Shown here: positions 46,335-56,858 of the stretch, in pieces
Layout: each line of letters opens with the position of its first letter
Numbering within the stretch: position 1 is the first letter of the stretch
Assembly: GCF_017876775.1 (NCBI RefSeq)
Contig: NZ_JAGIOP010000002.1
Coordinates: 1,922,001 to 1,986,000, forward strand
Origin: Mycolicibacterium lutetiense
Lineage (GTDB): Bacteria; Actinomycetota; Actinomycetes; Mycobacteriales; Mycobacteriaceae
Length of the DNA stretch: 64,000 nucleotides
Reading direction: 5' to 3'
The notes under the pieces: generated by a model
Databases searched by the model: none
Seen by the model: the letters and a program-made list of their open reading frames with translations, nothing else
What the model was told of the DNA's origin: nothing
Made by a program: the position numbers and the translations under genes

Positions 46335-47619
46335 TCAGTGTTTCACAATTGACCCCGACGCCACGGAAGCCGCGTTGGCCGATCAGCTTGCCGCGATGGC
46401 CCGTGCCACCGCCAGCATCGCGGCGGGGCAAGTACGCGTGACGGCGATGCTGGAAGCCAAACGTCACGAGCGCACGGCCACCCGGGGCGTGCCTGCCGCC
46501 AAGCGCGGGAAAGGCCTGGCTTCCGAGGTCGGGCTGGCCCGCAAGGCTTCCCCTTGGCACGGGGCCAAGTATCTGAAGATGTCCCGGATCCTGGTCGACG
46601 ACATGCCCTGCACGCTGGCAGCGCTGCAGTCCGGAGCGCTCACCGAAGACCGGGCGATGATCATCGCGGACCAAGCCACCTGCCTGTCACCAGCAGATCG
46701 ACACGCGATGGACGCCGAACTGTGCGCCGATCCTGACGTGTTGGACGGACTCGGGGACAGGAAGGTTGAGGCCGAGGCCGGGCGGGTGGCGATTCGGCTC
46801 GACCACGACGCCGTGATGGAGCGCATCAGCCGCCATCAGTGCGATCGCACTGTCACGCTGCGTCCCGCTCCGCACGGCATGGCGTACGTGACGGCGCTGC
46901 TGGCCGCGGCAGAAGGTGTCACGGCCTATCAGGCGTTGCAGGCGGAAGCTGCTGCGGCCGCGGCGGCCTCGATCGCCGCCGGAGGTGGATGCGAGGGGCG
47001 GGGCCCGTTGATGGCCGATGCCTTCTATCGACGGGTCACCGGGCGTGAGGTCGGAGCCGCGGTCCCCGTCGCGCTCAATCTGGTGGTCTCCGACGAGAGC
47101 TTGTTGGCGCACGGTCCCGATCCGGCGGTGCTGCAGGGATACGGCCCCATTCCGGCGCCGGTGGCCCGGCAGATGGCCTTGGCGGCGCTGCTGGACCCCC
47201 AGGTCGAGGCCGCGGTGCGCAAGCTCTACGCCGATCCGGACACCGGCAACCTGGTCGCCCTGGAGTCCACCGCCCGGGCGTTCCCCAAGGGGCTGCGCTG
47301 GCTGATCGCCTTGCGTGACCAGCGCTGCCGCACCCCTTACTGCGACGCACCGGTTCGCCACGTCGATCACATCACCCGCCACGCCGACGGCGGTCCGACC
47401 AGCGCCGGCAACGGCCAAGGGCTTTGCGAACGCTGCAATTACACAAAGGAAAGCCCAGGGTGGCTGACCGCGACCACCTACGACCGGTATGGCCGCCACA
47501 CCACAGAGCTCACGACACCGACCGGGCGCACCTATCGAAGTACCGCACCGCCGCTACCCCTCGGCGCGCGAGTATTCACCAGCGACATCCATGTCGTGAA
47601 CATCCACGCGGCCGCGTAA
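46327..47619 (+). CDS. DUF222 / HNH endonuclease protein of the 13E12 repeat family
   Basis: This is 430 residues from ATG 46327 (MFGQCFTIDPDATEAALADQ). The DUF222 region (about 1-300) has LAAMARATASIAAGQVRVTAMLEA and LTEDRAMIIADQATCL. The C-terminal HNH nuclease (about 335-385) has CRTPYCDAPVRHVDHITRHADGGPTSAGNGQGLCERCNY, with paired zinc cysteines and HVDH. In M. tuberculosis several 13E12 genes are SOS-induced from a box at the gene start, as here. These repeated genes are thought to be mobile. It sits between groES and the tsaD operon, where M. tuberculosis has none. Confidence 0.88.
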   Translation: MFGQCFTIDPDATEAALADQLAAMARATASIAAGQVRVTAMLEAKRHERTATRGVPAAKRGKGLASEVGLARKASPWHGAKYLKMSRILVDDMPCTLAALQSGALTEDRAMIIADQATCLSPADRHAMDAELCADPDVLDGLGDRKVEAEAGRVAIRLDHDAVMERISRHQCDRTVTLRPAPHGMAYVTALLAAAEGVTAYQALQAEAAAAAAASIAAGGGCEGRGPLMADAFYRRVTGREVGAAVPVALNLVVSDESLLAHGPDPAVLQGYGPIPAPVARQMALAALLDPQVEAAVRKLYADPDTGNLVALESTARAFPKGLRWLIALRDQRCRTPYCDAPVRHVDHITRHADGGPTSAGNGQGLCERCNYTKESPGWLTATTYDRYGRHTTELTTPTGRTYRSTAPPLPLGARVFTSDIHVVNIHAAA

Positions 47620-47643
47620 CCCGGTCGAGCCGACGCGCCTGCC

Positions 47644-48084
47644 CTAAATCGCGATGTTCAGATGCTCGGACACGTCGCCGACCATTTCCACATCGACTCG
47701 GCGCTCGGTGAAGAACCAGCCGTGCTCGTCACGGGCAAATACGTCGGCGTAGCGCCCGACCACGATGGGCTGCAGCGCCACGGTGTCGGTCTTCTGCACC
47801 ACACAGAACGTCGAGCGGGCGGTTGCCCGCTCACCATCGACGTCGACGATCGCGTTGAGCACCAGATGCCGGGTCCGCGGGGTATTGCCGTGCTCGGGGA
47901 ACCGACGCGTCGTCGACGCGAACAACTGGGCGATGGCCGGCGCACCCGCCACACCCATGAACGAGCCGCGACCGAGCAGCTCCCCGACCCCGTCGAAGTC
48001 ACCGGCGTCGATCAGCTCGGCATACCGATACAGCAGCTCGGTGACTGCCAGCTTGTCGGCCAGCTTGTCGGGAGAAGCGCTCAT
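47644..48084 (-). CDS. SnoaL/NTF2-like protein
   Basis: This is 146 residues from ATG 48084, overlapping the tsaD stop as ATGA. It is an NTF2-like fold: [27 protein letters not shown], then [28 protein letters not shown] and [31 protein letters not shown]. Relatives include ring-hydroxylating dioxygenase beta subunits and steroid isomerases, but the ligand is unknown. It is the last gene of the alr-tsaD operon. Confidence 0.8.
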   Translation of the reverse strand: MSASPDKLADKLAVTELLYRYAELIDAGDFDGVGELLGRGSFMGVAGAPAIAQLFASTTRRFPEHGNTPRTRHLVLNAIVDVDGERATARSTFCVVQKTDTVALQPIVVGRYADVFARDEHGWFFTERRVDVEMVGDVSEHLNIAI

Positions 48085-49103
48085 GCCACCTGCCCCTGAA
48101 CCACCGGCAGCCCCGGATCGCTGGCCGCGTCCAGCGGCGACGGCGCCGCGCCGGCGGCGATCAGGTGTGCGGCGAACGAGGCGATCATCGCGCCGTTGTC
48201 GGTACACAACCGCGGCCGCGGCACCCGCAGCGTCAGGCCCGCCGCCGCGCAGCGTTCCTCGGCAAGTTCACGAAGGCGTGAGTTGGCCGCCACCCCGCCG
48301 GCAATCAGCAACGTGGACACCCCGAGATCGGTGGCCGCGCGGACAGCCTTGGCGGTCAGCACATCGGCGACGGCCTCCTGGAAACCGGCCGCCACATCCG
48401 CCTGCGAAGCCTCCGGGTGGCCTTCCACATACCGGGCCACCGCGGTCTTGAGCCCCGAGAAGCTGAACACATACGGATCGTCACGCGGCCCGGTCATGCC
48501 CCGCGGAAAAACGATGGCGTCGCGGTCACCGGTGCGGGCCAGCTCGTCGAGCACCCGTCCGCCCGGATAACCCAGCCCGAGCAGGCGGGCCACCTTGTCG
48601 TAGGCCTCCCCGGCCGCGTCGTCGACGGTGCTGCCCAACTCGACCATCGGCTCCCCCAACGACCGCACATGCAGCAGGTGGGTGTGCCCACCCGAGACGA
48701 GCAGGCCGACGCTCTCGGGCAGCGGTCCGTGGTCGTAGACGTCGGCGGCCAGGTGCCCGCCCAGATGGTTGACGCCGTAGAAGGGGACGTTCCAGCCGGC
48801 CGCGTACGCCTTGGCGGCGGCCACCCCGACCAACAGCGCCCCGGCCAGTCCGGGTCCGATGGTCGCCGCGACGACGTCGGGCCGGTCGATGCCGGCGGCA
48901 TCCAGGGCGCGACGCATCGTCGGGCCCAGGGCCTCAAGGTGGGCACGCGAGGCGATCTCGGGTACGACACCGCCGTAGCGGGCGTGCTCGTCGACGCTGG
49001 AGGCGACTTCGTCGGCGAGAAGCTTGACGGTTCCATCTTCGCCGAGCTCGGCGATGCCGACTCCCGTTTCGTCACACGAGCTTTCGATGGCCAAAATGAT
49101 CAC
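48081..49103 (-). CDS. tsaD: TsaD, tRNA N6-threonylcarbamoyl transferase
   Basis: This is a 340-residue ASKHA-fold enzyme that, with TsaB and TsaE, moves threonylcarbamoyl to A37 of ANN-reading tRNAs. The start [17 protein letters not shown] and metal motif HLGGH in [13 protein letters not shown] are conserved, as is [11 protein letters not shown]. The C-terminal [17 protein letters not shown] is also present. It overlaps rimI by 4 bases (ATGA). TsaC is not in the window. Confidence 0.96.
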   Translation of the reverse strand: MIILAIESSCDETGVGIAELGEDGTVKLLADEVASSVDEHARYGGVVPEIASRAHLEALGPTMRRALDAAGIDRPDVVAATIGPGLAGALLVGVAAAKAYAAGWNVPFYGVNHLGGHLAADVYDHGPLPESVGLLVSGGHTHLLHVRSLGEPMVELGSTVDDAAGEAYDKVARLLGLGYPGGRVLDELARTGDRDAIVFPRGMTGPRDDPYVFSFSGLKTAVARYVEGHPEASQADVAAGFQEAVADVLTAKAVRAATDLGVSTLLIAGGVAANSRLRELAEERCAAAGLTLRVPRPRLCTDNGAMIASFAAHLIAAGAAPSPLDAASDPGLPVVQGQVA

Positions 49104-49561
49104 GTCGGGCCCCCTTGGGGAAGGCGTTGCATGGTGTAGGCGTCGGCACCGCTGGCGCGGTAGTACCGCTTACGCAGGCCGATGTTGACGAATCCGACGC
49201 TCTCGTACAGCCCGATGGCCGGTTCGTTGTCGGTGCGGACTTCCAGGAAAACCGTTCCACCCGAAGCGAAGTCGAGCAGGTCGTCGAGCAGCCGGCGCCC
49301 GATCCCCTGCCCCTGGAAGTCGGGGTCGACACCGATGGTGTGGATCTCGTACTCATACGGACGCATTCGGCCCAGCCGGGAGATACCGGCGTACCCGACC
49401 AGTTCCCCGTCGCTGCGGGCCGCGATGTAGCGATTGTGTTTGGCGTCGAGTTCGGCCAGGAATGCCGTGGCCGGCCAGGGATCGTCACCGACGAACAGCT
49501 TGGCCTCCAGCTCGGCGCACCGCGTGACATCAGCACGGCCAAGTGCGTCGAACACGGTCAT
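49100..49561 (-). CDS. rimI: RimI, ribosomal/protein N-alpha-acetyltransferase
   Basis: This is a 153-residue GNAT acetyltransferase. The acetyl-CoA loop is [22 protein letters not shown], and the substrate-side motif is [30 protein letters not shown]. RimI acetylates the N-terminus of S18 and other proteins. It is coupled by ATGA to both tsaB and tsaD. The order tsaE-tsaB-rimI-tsaD is widely conserved. Confidence 0.94.
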   Translation of the reverse strand: MTVFDALGRADVTRCAELEAKLFVGDDPWPATAFLAELDAKHNRYIAARSDGELVGYAGISRLGRMRPYEYEIHTIGVDPDFQGQGIGRRLLDDLLDFASGGTVFLEVRTDNEPAIGLYESVGFVNIGLRKRYYRASGADAYTMQRLPQGGPT

Positions 49562-50196
49562 TTCCGCACCGCCACAGAAGGTTTGGCGTCGGGCCGGCGC
49601 AGATACAGCGGCACCAGCGGCTTCGGATCAGCCCAATCGGTCACGGCGCGGACCAGGCCCGCGGGCGTCGGGTACACGACGTCGAGACGGGGCAGCGCGA
49701 ACAACGCGGCGTGCTCGGGTGAACCGGCGACCGCGGCGACCGAGCTCGCCAATACCGCCGCCACATCGGCCGGTGCGTTGACCGACGGGCCGTCGACCCG
49801 GACTCCGTCGCGGTAGTGCGCCCAGTACACCTCGCGCCGCCGCGCATCGGTGACCACCAATACATCACCGTCGGTGTGGATTCCGATGCCGTCCAGGCTG
49901 CACACCCCGTGCACCGGAACGCCCAACGCATGGCCGAACGCCGCGGCACTGGCCATCCCCACCCGCAGCCCGGTGAACGGGCCGGGCCCGCACCCGATGA
50001 CGACCGCGTCGAGATCGGCGACGGTGAGTCCGGCATCGGCCACGGCACCGAGCACGTTAGGCGTGAGCTGTTCGGCGTGGGCGCGGGCGTCGACGGTCAC
50101 CCGTTCGGCGAGGGTCTGCACCGTCCCGTCCTCGGCGCGACGGACCACGCCGGCACTGACCGCCGGGGTCGCGGTGTCGATGGTCAAGATGTTCAT
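49558..50196 (-). CDS. tsaB: TsaB, scaffold of the t6A complex
   Basis: This is 212 residues from ATG 50196 (MNILTIDTATPAVSAGVVRR), which overlaps the tsaE stop as ATGA; another ATG at 50208 would add four residues. It is an ASKHA-fold TsaD paralogue without activity of its own. GCGPGPFTGLRVGMASAAAFGHAL is the conserved core. It dimerises with TsaD in threonylcarbamoyl transfer. Confidence 0.94.
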   Translation of the reverse strand: MNILTIDTATPAVSAGVVRRAEDGTVQTLAERVTVDARAHAEQLTPNVLGAVADAGLTVADLDAVVIGCGPGPFTGLRVGMASAAAFGHALGVPVHGVCSLDGIGIHTDGDVLVVTDARRREVYWAHYRDGVRVDGPSVNAPADVAAVLASSVAAVAGSPEHAALFALPRLDVVYPTPAGLVRAVTDWADPKPLVPLYLRRPDAKPSVAVRK

Positions 50197-50660
50197 GGGG
50201 CGCTCCACTGCCAGATCACCGTGCGCGTCTCGGTGTCGGTGTCCCGCTCGATACGGATGTCCAGGTGATGATCGGAGAGCCGTTCGGCCAGGCCCTCACC
50301 CCACTCGACCACCACGACGGCGTCGTCGAGATCGGTGTCGAGGTCGAGCGCATCGAGTTCTCCCAGCAGGTCGACGCCGGGATGATCGAGCAGCCGGTAC
50401 ATATCCACGTGCACCATCGCCGGCCGGCCGGCCTGCCGGGCGCGATGCACCCGGGCCAGCACGTACGTCGGTGAGACCACCGGCCCGTCCACATCCATGG
50501 CCGCCGCGATCCCCTTGGCCATCACCGTCTTGCCGGCCCCCAGCGGACCCGACAACACCACCACGTCACCGGCTTTCAGCCCGGCACCCAGCGTCGCGCC
50601 CAGGGCGAGGGTGTCCTCGGTGGTGGCGAGCTCGGCCGTACCGGCACTGCGCTCAGCCAC
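50193..50660 (-). CDS. tsaE: TsaE, ATPase of the t6A complex
   Basis: This is a 155-residue P-loop protein. Walker A is LSGPLGAGKTVMAKGIA, then VSPTYVLARVH, MVHVDMYRLLD and VVVEWGEGLAERL as in TsaE. ATP hydrolysis resets the TsaBD complex. It overlaps the upstream hydrolase gene by 8 bases. Confidence 0.94.
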   Translation of the reverse strand: MAERSAGTAELATTEDTLALGATLGAGLKAGDVVVLSGPLGAGKTVMAKGIAAAMDVDGPVVSPTYVLARVHRARQAGRPAMVHVDMYRLLDHPGVDLLGELDALDLDTDLDDAVVVVEWGEGLAERLSDHHLDIRIERDTDTETRTVIWQWSAP

Positions 50661-51741
50661 GGAACCGGACCCGATCGCGGACCCGGCGGGACAGCGTCAC
50701 CAGTTTGGAGGGCGTGGCCCGCTCCACCAGACGGACCAGTGCGTCGTCGATCACCACGGGCTCCTCAAGCTGGACCAGATGACCGGCTCCCCCGACGATC
50801 ACCAGTTCGGAGCGGGGTAGCTGTGCGGCCATGGCCTTTGAGTATTCCATTGGGGTGAGCAGGTCCCGATCACCGCAGGCGATCAGCGTCGGCACCTTGG
50901 CCAGCACCCGCAGGGCGCCGGCCTCGTCGTGGACCTCGAGGGCGTGCAGGAATTCGACCAGGGTGGTGATCGACGTGCCGTGCATCATCCGTTGGGAGAA
51001 CTCGACCACGCTGGGGCTGACCGACTCGTCGCCGTAGGACGCCGCGCGCAGGATCGGCCCGATCACCGACTTGGCCGCGCCGCGGCCGCGGTGCACCGTG
51101 CCGGGCGCATAGCGGGCCAGAAACCGCACCGCCTCCAGCGCCGGGTTGCGCAGAATCTCCCCCAGCGGTGAGCGCGCCACGCCTTCGACCGCAGAGGAGA
51201 TGACCGCGGCACCGACGATCTGTTTCGGGTAGCGATGCGGGAACTGCCGGGCGTGAGACAGGACGGTCATGCCGCCCATCGAATGGCCGACCAGCACCGC
51301 GGGTCCGCGTGGAACTGTCACGGCCAGAACCGCTTCCAGATCACGACCGAGTTGTTCGACGGTGTAGGTGTCCGGCGATGCAGTTCCCGACTGGCCGTGG
51401 CCGCGCTGGTCGTAGAACACCATGCGCACCTGCGGGCCCCACTGTTCGGCCAGCCGGATGCGCTGGAAGTGGAAGGCGCCCATACGCAAACAGAATCCGT
51501 GGGCGAAAACCACGGTCAGCGGTGCGTCGTTGGGGCCGACTTCACGTACCGCCAGCGGTACCCCGTCGTCGGTTGTCACCACCGAACTACGGTCGGCGTC
51601 CAGGCGTTCGAAATCCTCACCCAAGTAAGGATCCTCACCGGTGCTGCGTCGGGTCAGCGACCGCGCCACCGACCTGCCCGCCACCGAACTCACGGCGGTG
51701 AGCCCGGCGGCACCGGCCAGCCACTGAGCATTGCGACTCAA
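50653..51741 (-). CDS. alpha/beta hydrolase inside the alr-tsa operon
   Basis: This is 362 residues from TTG 51741, which overlaps the alr stop (TTGA). The first 30 residues are hydrophobic ([19 protein letters not shown]) and may anchor it. The hydrolase fold has the oxyanion [14 protein letters not shown], nucleophile elbow [13 protein letters not shown], Asp in [11 protein letters not shown] and His in [13 protein letters not shown]. The substrate is unknown; an esterase or lipase is likely. Confidence 0.85.
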   Translation of the reverse strand: MSRNAQWLAGAAGLTAVSSVAGRSVARSLTRRSTGEDPYLGEDFERLDADRSSVVTTDDGVPLAVREVGPNDAPLTVVFAHGFCLRMGAFHFQRIRLAEQWGPQVRMVFYDQRGHGQSGTASPDTYTVEQLGRDLEAVLAVTVPRGPAVLVGHSMGGMTVLSHARQFPHRYPKQIVGAAVISSAVEGVARSPLGEILRNPALEAVRFLARYAPGTVHRGRGAAKSVIGPILRAASYGDESVSPSVVEFSQRMMHGTSITTLVEFLHALEVHDEAGALRVLAKVPTLIACGDRDLLTPMEYSKAMAAQLPRSELVIVGGAGHLVQLEEPVVIDDALVRLVERATPSKLVTLSRRVRDRVRFRG

Positions 51742-52907
51742 CGCTCGTGACCTGCCTGCAGGTAGGTGCGGGTGATCCGGCCGCGTGGGCTGGTGACCAC
51801 CTCGTAGTTGATGGTGCCGAGCAGTTCGGCCCAATCCTGGGCGGTCTGTTCACCCTGGGTGCCGGGGCCGAACAGGATCGCGTCGTCACCTTCGACGACA
51901 TCGGTGGCGTCCGGGCCGAGGTCGACGACGAACTGGTCCATGCAGATCCGCCCGACGGCCGGGCAGCGCCTGCCGTTGATCAGCACCTCGATCTTCCCGC
52001 TCAATGAGCGGAAGATGCCGTCGGCGTAGCCCACCGGCAGCAGCGCCAGCCTGGTGTCCCGGTCGGCGATCCACCGGTGACCGTAGGACACTCCGTCGCC
52101 TGCGCGCACCGAACGGACTAGCGCAACAGGGCATTTCAATGTCATTGCAGGGCGCAGACCCATGTCGCCGCGCTCCGGGATGGGACTCAGCCCGTAGACC
52201 GCGATCCCGGGTCGCACCATGTCGAACGCCAGATCCGGCCGGGTCATCGCCGCCGGCGAGTTCGCGATGTGGGCCACCTCGAACACCACGCCCTGCTCGG
52301 CGGCCTGCTCACGCATCGCGGTCAGGCGCTTGCCCTGCAGTTCGTTGAACGGATTGTCGGGGTCGTCGCCGTGCACCAGGTGACTCATGATGCCGCGCAC
52401 CCGGATCGCACCATCGGCCTGGGCCCGGCCCAGCGCGGCGACCATCGCGGGGAAATCTGCCGGGCTGACGCCGTTGCGGCTCAGGCCGGTGTCCACCTTC
52501 ACCGTGACCGTCGCGGCGTGCCCGGTCTGGCGTACCGCCGTCAGCACATTGTCGAGTTGACGTACCGAGGACACCGCGATCTGCACATCGTTTTCCAGCG
52601 CCGGCGTGAAGTCGGTGCCCGGCGGGTGCAGCCAGCACAGCACGGGAGCGGTGATCCCGCCGGCCCGCAGCGCGACTGCCTCGGCGATCGTCACCACCCC
52701 GAGCTCGGCCGCTCCGGCGGCCAACGCGGCCCGGCCCACCTCGACCGCACCGTGCCCGTACCCGTCGGCCTTGACCACCGCCATCACCTGGGCGTGGCCG
52801 GCATGTTCACGGAGCAGGCGGATGTTGTGGTCGATCGCGCCGAGGTCCACCATCGCCCGCGGCGATGTGTGTGGGGTCAGCGATGTTGCGCGTTCGGTCG
52901 TCTGCAT
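51738..52907 (-). CDS. alr: alanine racemase
   Basis: This is a 389-residue PLP enzyme making D-alanine for peptidoglycan. PLP Lys lies in [22 protein letters not shown]. The C-terminal domain Tyr is in [13 protein letters not shown], with [14 protein letters not shown]. It is the first gene of a chain of seven overlapping genes down to the SnoaL-like gene. Confidence 0.96.
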   Translation of the reverse strand: MQTTERATSLTPHTSPRAMVDLGAIDHNIRLLREHAGHAQVMAVVKADGYGHGAVEVGRAALAAGAAELGVVTIAEAVALRAGGITAPVLCWLHPPGTDFTPALENDVQIAVSSVRQLDNVLTAVRQTGHAATVTVKVDTGLSRNGVSPADFPAMVAALGRAQADGAIRVRGIMSHLVHGDDPDNPFNELQGKRLTAMREQAAEQGVVFEVAHIANSPAAMTRPDLAFDMVRPGIAVYGLSPIPERGDMGLRPAMTLKCPVALVRSVRAGDGVSYGHRWIADRDTRLALLPVGYADGIFRSLSGKIEVLINGRRCPAVGRICMDQFVVDLGPDATDVVEGDDAILFGPGTQGEQTAQDWAELLGTINYEVVTSPRGRITRTYLQAGHER

Positions 52908-52978
52908 GTCATGTCACCGCCGACCATTGTCCCAGAAGCAGGTATCGGGGCAGATCAGCGGACCTACTGCGGGCCCAT

Positions 52979-54361
52979 CTAATGCGCAAACGGCTGCAGG
53001 TCGTCGAACGCTCCGCGTGGCTTGAGCTTGTCGAGCCGCTGGAGCACCGTGATCGTGTCTTCCTTGAGTGCCCGGGCCAAATCGGCCGAGAACCCCTCAC
53101 GCACCACGACTCGCAGCACTACGACGTCGGTGGCGTCGTCGGGCATCGTGTAGGCCGGCACCTGCCAACCAAAGGAGCGCAACCCCTCGGACACGTCGAA
53201 TTCGGTGTACCCCGGATTGCCCTTGAGCCGGAAGCTGACCACGGGGATCGCCGACCCGTCGGTGATCAGCTCGAAGTGCTCGCTGTCGCGCAGCTCGTCA
53301 CCCAACCAGCGCGCCGTCTGCGACAGGCACTGCATCACCTGGGTGTATCCGGCCCGGCCCAGCCGGAGGAAGTTGTAGTACTGGCCGACCACCTGGTTGC
53401 CGGGCCGCGAGAAGTTCAGGGTGAAGGTCGGCATGTCGCCGCCCAGGTAGTTGACCCGGAACACCAGGTCCTCGGGCAGGTACTCCTTGTTGCGCCACAC
53501 CACGAAGCCGATGCCCGGGTAGGTCAGGCCGTACTTGTGGCCGCTGACGTTGATCGACACCACGCGCGGCAACCGGAAGTCCCACTCCAGGTCGGGGTGC
53601 AGGAACGGGACGACGAATCCGCCGCTGGCGGCGTCGACGTGCACGGGAATGTCCAGGCCCTTGTCTTGCGCGAGCTGATCCAGCGCCGCGCAGATCTCCG
53701 CGATCGGCTCCAGCTCCCCGGTGTAGGTGGTGCCCAGGATCCCGACGACGCCGATGGTGTCCTCGTCGACCGCGCCGAGCACCTGCTCGGGGGTGATCAC
53801 GTAGCGGCCCTTCTCCATCGGGAGGTACCGCGGCTCGACGTCGAAATATCGGCAGAACTTCTCCCACACCACCTGGACGTTGGAGCCCATCACCAGGTTG
53901 GGGGTCCGCCCCTTCCAGTCTTTACCGACCTTCTCGCGCCACCGCCATTTCATGGCCAGACCGCCCAGCATGACGGCCTCACTCGAGCCGATCGTGGACA
54001 CTCCGCATGCGGCCGACGAATCCTCGTCGCTCAGGTCTTCGGCGTGGAACAGGTCCGCGACCATGCTCACGCAGCGCGCTTCGATCGCGGCGGTGGCCGG
54101 GTACTCGTCCTTGTCGATCATGTTCTTGTCGAATGTCTCGGCCATCAGCTTCTCGGCCTCGGGGTCCATCCAGGTGGTGACGAACGTCGCCAGGTTCAGC
54201 CGGGAGCTGCCGTCGAGCATCAGCTCGTCGTGGATGAAGCGGTACGCCGCACCGGGTTCCATCGCGTCATCGGGCAGGCGCAGCGACGGAACCGGGGCCA
54301 TCGCCAACCTGCCGGTGTAGGCCGGCGAGATATGCGGGGTGCGGGGGTGCTTGTGCGGCAT
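52979..54361 (-). CDS. gadB: glutamate decarboxylase
   Basis: This is a 460-residue group II PLP decarboxylase turning glutamate into GABA with uptake of a proton. PLP Lys276 is in SINVSGHKYGLTYPGIG. Other family blocks are GGLAMKWRWREKVGKDW, VHVDAASGGFVVPFLHPDLEWDFRLP and the C-terminal VLQRLDKLKPRG. It supports acid tolerance. It is separated from alr by 71 bases and from nnr by 15, as in M. tuberculosis. Confidence 0.95.
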   Translation of the reverse strand: MPHKHPRTPHISPAYTGRLAMAPVPSLRLPDDAMEPGAAYRFIHDELMLDGSSRLNLATFVTTWMDPEAEKLMAETFDKNMIDKDEYPATAAIEARCVSMVADLFHAEDLSDEDSSAACGVSTIGSSEAVMLGGLAMKWRWREKVGKDWKGRTPNLVMGSNVQVVWEKFCRYFDVEPRYLPMEKGRYVITPEQVLGAVDEDTIGVVGILGTTYTGELEPIAEICAALDQLAQDKGLDIPVHVDAASGGFVVPFLHPDLEWDFRLPRVVSINVSGHKYGLTYPGIGFVVWRNKEYLPEDLVFRVNYLGGDMPTFTLNFSRPGNQVVGQYYNFLRLGRAGYTQVMQCLSQTARWLGDELRDSEHFELITDGSAIPVVSFRLKGNPGYTEFDVSEGLRSFGWQVPAYTMPDDATDVVVLRVVVREGFSADLARALKEDTITVLQRLDKLKPRGAFDDLQPFAH

Positions 54362-54376
54362 GGAGATCCTTTTCTT

Positions 54377-55789
54377 CTACAGCGCGGCGATCGCAGCACG
54401 GACATGGGCGAGGATGCGCGACGCCGAGGTCGGCGCCGGATTGGGACCGGGATCGGCCGCCGACAGATTGGCGGCGCGGGCATGGACGAACGCTGCCGCG
54501 GCGGCGGCTTCGCCGGCGGGCAGGCCGGCGGCCAGCAGGGCGCCGATGATGCCGGACAGCACGTCGCCGGAACCGGCGGTGGCAGCCCAGGACTGCCCGG
54601 CCGGGTTGAGGTACGTGGTTTCACCAGGTGACGCGATGATGGTGACGTTGCCCTTGAGCAGCACTGTGACGCCGAGTCGTTCGGCCAGGCCGCGGGCTGC
54701 GGCCACCCGGTCGGGGCCTGGTGGATCTCCCGCCAGCCGTTCGTACTCCCCGGCATGCGGGGTCAGCACGGTCGGAGCGCTGCGCCCGCTGAGCGGGCCC
54801 GGATCGGCGGCCAGCAGCGTCAGAGCGTCGGCGTCGACGATCACCGGCAGCTCGGATTCGAGCGCGAACCGCAATGCGGCCTTCGCGGTGTCGTCGGTAC
54901 CCAGTCCGGGCCCGACCACCCAGGCCTGCACCCGGCCCGCCTCCTGCGGAGTGGGTGCGGCGATCACCTCGGGCCAGCTCGAAAGCACTTGCGGTCCAGC
55001 GCTTCCCGCATAGCGGACCATGCCGGAGGTGGCGGCCACCGCGGCCCCGGTGCTCAGCACCGCCGCGCCGGGATAGGTGGCCGAACCCGACAGCACGCCG
55101 GTCACCCCTTGGGTGTATTTGTCGTCGTGCGGACCGGGGACGGGCCAGCATGCGCGGACGTCGGCCGCCTCGAGGCCGGCCAGGCCGGTGGGCGCCAGGT
55201 CCAGCCCGATGTCGACGAGTTCGGCGCGACCGCATTCGCCCAGTGCATGCACCGGTTTGAGCCCGCCGAACGTGACGGTCAGCGCAGCGCGAACGTGCGG
55301 GCCGTCGGTCGCGCCGGTCTGTACATCGATCCCGCTGGGAATGTCGACAGCGACTACCGGCGCCGCGTTGGCCGCGAATACGGCCGCGGCGTCGGGACGC
55401 AACGGACCGTGTCCGGAGATCCCGACGACGCCATCGATCACCAGATCGGTTCCCGCGGCGATGGCGGACACCACGCGACCACCGGCCCGCCGGAACGCGG
55501 CCAGGCCCTTGGCGTGTGTTTTCTCCGGGTTGAGCAGTACGGCGTCAGCGGCAGCCCCGCGACGACGCAGGAAGGTGGCCGCCCATAACGCGTCGCCGCC
55601 GTTGTCGCCGGAACCCACCACCGCGCAGACCCGCCGGCCCGCGATGCCGCCGGTCCGCAGCTTCAGCTCAGCTCCGATTGCCGTCGCCAGTCCGTATGCG
55701 GCTCGGCCCATCAGCACACCGTCGGGCAGCGATGCCAGCAGCGGCGCCTCCGCTTCACGGATCGCATCGGCAGAGTAGTAGTACTGCAT
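54377..55789 (-). CDS. nnr: bifunctional NAD(P)H-hydrate epimerase/dehydratase
   Basis: This is a 470-residue repair enzyme. The N-terminal YjeF epimerase domain (about 1-205) has VVGSGDNGGDALWAATFLRRRG and VDIPSGIDVQTG. The C-terminal ADP/ATP-dependent dehydratase domain (about 225-470) has LTPHAGEYERL and AATAGSGDVLSGIIGALLAAGL. It converts damaged NADHX and NADPHX back to NAD(P)H. It adjoins gadB. Confidence 0.95.
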   Translation of the reverse strand: MQYYYSADAIREAEAPLLASLPDGVLMGRAAYGLATAIGAELKLRTGGIAGRRVCAVVGSGDNGGDALWAATFLRRRGAAADAVLLNPEKTHAKGLAAFRRAGGRVVSAIAAGTDLVIDGVVGISGHGPLRPDAAAVFAANAAPVVAVDIPSGIDVQTGATDGPHVRAALTVTFGGLKPVHALGECGRAELVDIGLDLAPTGLAGLEAADVRACWPVPGPHDDKYTQGVTGVLSGSATYPGAAVLSTGAAVAATSGMVRYAGSAGPQVLSSWPEVIAAPTPQEAGRVQAWVVGPGLGTDDTAKAALRFALESELPVIVDADALTLLAADPGPLSGRSAPTVLTPHAGEYERLAGDPPGPDRVAAARGLAERLGVTVLLKGNVTIIASPGETTYLNPAGQSWAATAGSGDVLSGIIGALLAAGLPAGEAAAAAAFVHARAANLSAADPGPNPAPTSASRILAHVRAAIAAL

Positions 55790-55907
55790 CAGCCTCCCGC
55801 CCCGCTCGATGTGTGTTCGACTTTGCCGCGCGCCAACAGGTTACGTGTGTTTGCTGGAAACAGTCACCGATTCGCGCCGACGAGGCCGCGCGATCAAGTG
55901 CCCGACA

Positions 55908-56834
55908 TCAGGAGTCCACTCCATCCCAGAGCTGACCGGCCCGTAGTGCGATCTCGTCCGGGTATTCGCCGTTGATGGCATGGGAGGCGTCCGGCCACAG
56001 TTCGACCTGCCCGCGCGGCAACAACGTGCGGGCCCGGGCCTCGGCGCGTACCGGGTCGAGCATGACGCTACGCCCGGCGATCAACGCCAGCACCGGCACA
56101 TCGAGCCCACCCAACTGCGCATCGCTCAACAGCTTCGGCACCGGTGTGCGCAGCGTGAAATCCTTTGACCCGGCATCGATCAGCGCAGCCTCGATCGCGG
56201 CGGCCTCCATATTGGCGCCGCCGGATATCCAGCTCAGCACCCGGCGCCGCCAGGCCTCCGGCGCTCCCGGCGCAATCATCGCTGCCGAGGCCAGTATCGC
56301 CTTGGCCGGGACACCGGTGAAGGTGAACACCGGATCGAGCAGGGTCAGCGACGCGATCCGCCCGGGCCGGTGCACCGCACAGTTCGCGGCCGTCCAGCCG
56401 CCCATCGATACCCCGAGCAGGTGCGCTTGTTTCAGACCGAGGCCGGCCAGAGCCTCGTCAAGCCACTGGGCCTGATCCGGTGCACCACGAATCACGTTGC
56501 GCTGCACCGACAGACCTGCCTCGCCGAGCAGGTCGATGCCGTACACGGTGCGGCGCTCCAGCAGCGGGCCGAGGTTGGTTCGGTACATCGGCGTCGACGC
56601 ATTGCGCCCGGGCAGCAGAACCGCCGGGGCACCGTTGCCCGGGCCGGGGAAGCGGTAGGCCCGCACGATACCGAATGAGGTTGGCACGTCGAACAGTTCG
56701 AAGGTCGGCAGGGCCGCCATACCGTCTCGGTAGGTGGTCAGGAAATGCTCGAACGCGGCGTCGGAGACGTACGCCCCAAGCCGGCCGCGCGCCCACCGCC
56801 GGGCGATGTTGACCGTGGGAACACGCAGATCCAT
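55908..56834 (-). CDS. alpha/beta hydrolase
   Basis: This is a 308-residue cytosolic protein. The nucleophile elbow is LLGVSMGGWTAANCA. Asp lies in VLALIAGRSVMLDPVRAEA and His in LWPDASHAINGEYPDE. It is similar to carboxylesterases related to BioH and YbfF. Monocistronic between nnr and glmS. The substrate is not predictable. Confidence 0.85.
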   Translation of the reverse strand: MDLRVPTVNIARRWARGRLGAYVSDAAFEHFLTTYRDGMAALPTFELFDVPTSFGIVRAYRFPGPGNGAPAVLLPGRNASTPMYRTNLGPLLERRTVYGIDLLGEAGLSVQRNVIRGAPDQAQWLDEALAGLGLKQAHLLGVSMGGWTAANCAVHRPGRIASLTLLDPVFTFTGVPAKAILASAAMIAPGAPEAWRRRVLSWISGGANMEAAAIEAALIDAGSKDFTLRTPVPKLLSDAQLGGLDVPVLALIAGRSVMLDPVRAEARARTLLPRGQVELWPDASHAINGEYPDEIALRAGQLWDGVDS

Positions 56835-56858
56835 AGACCTCGATACCGAGCTTCGGCC

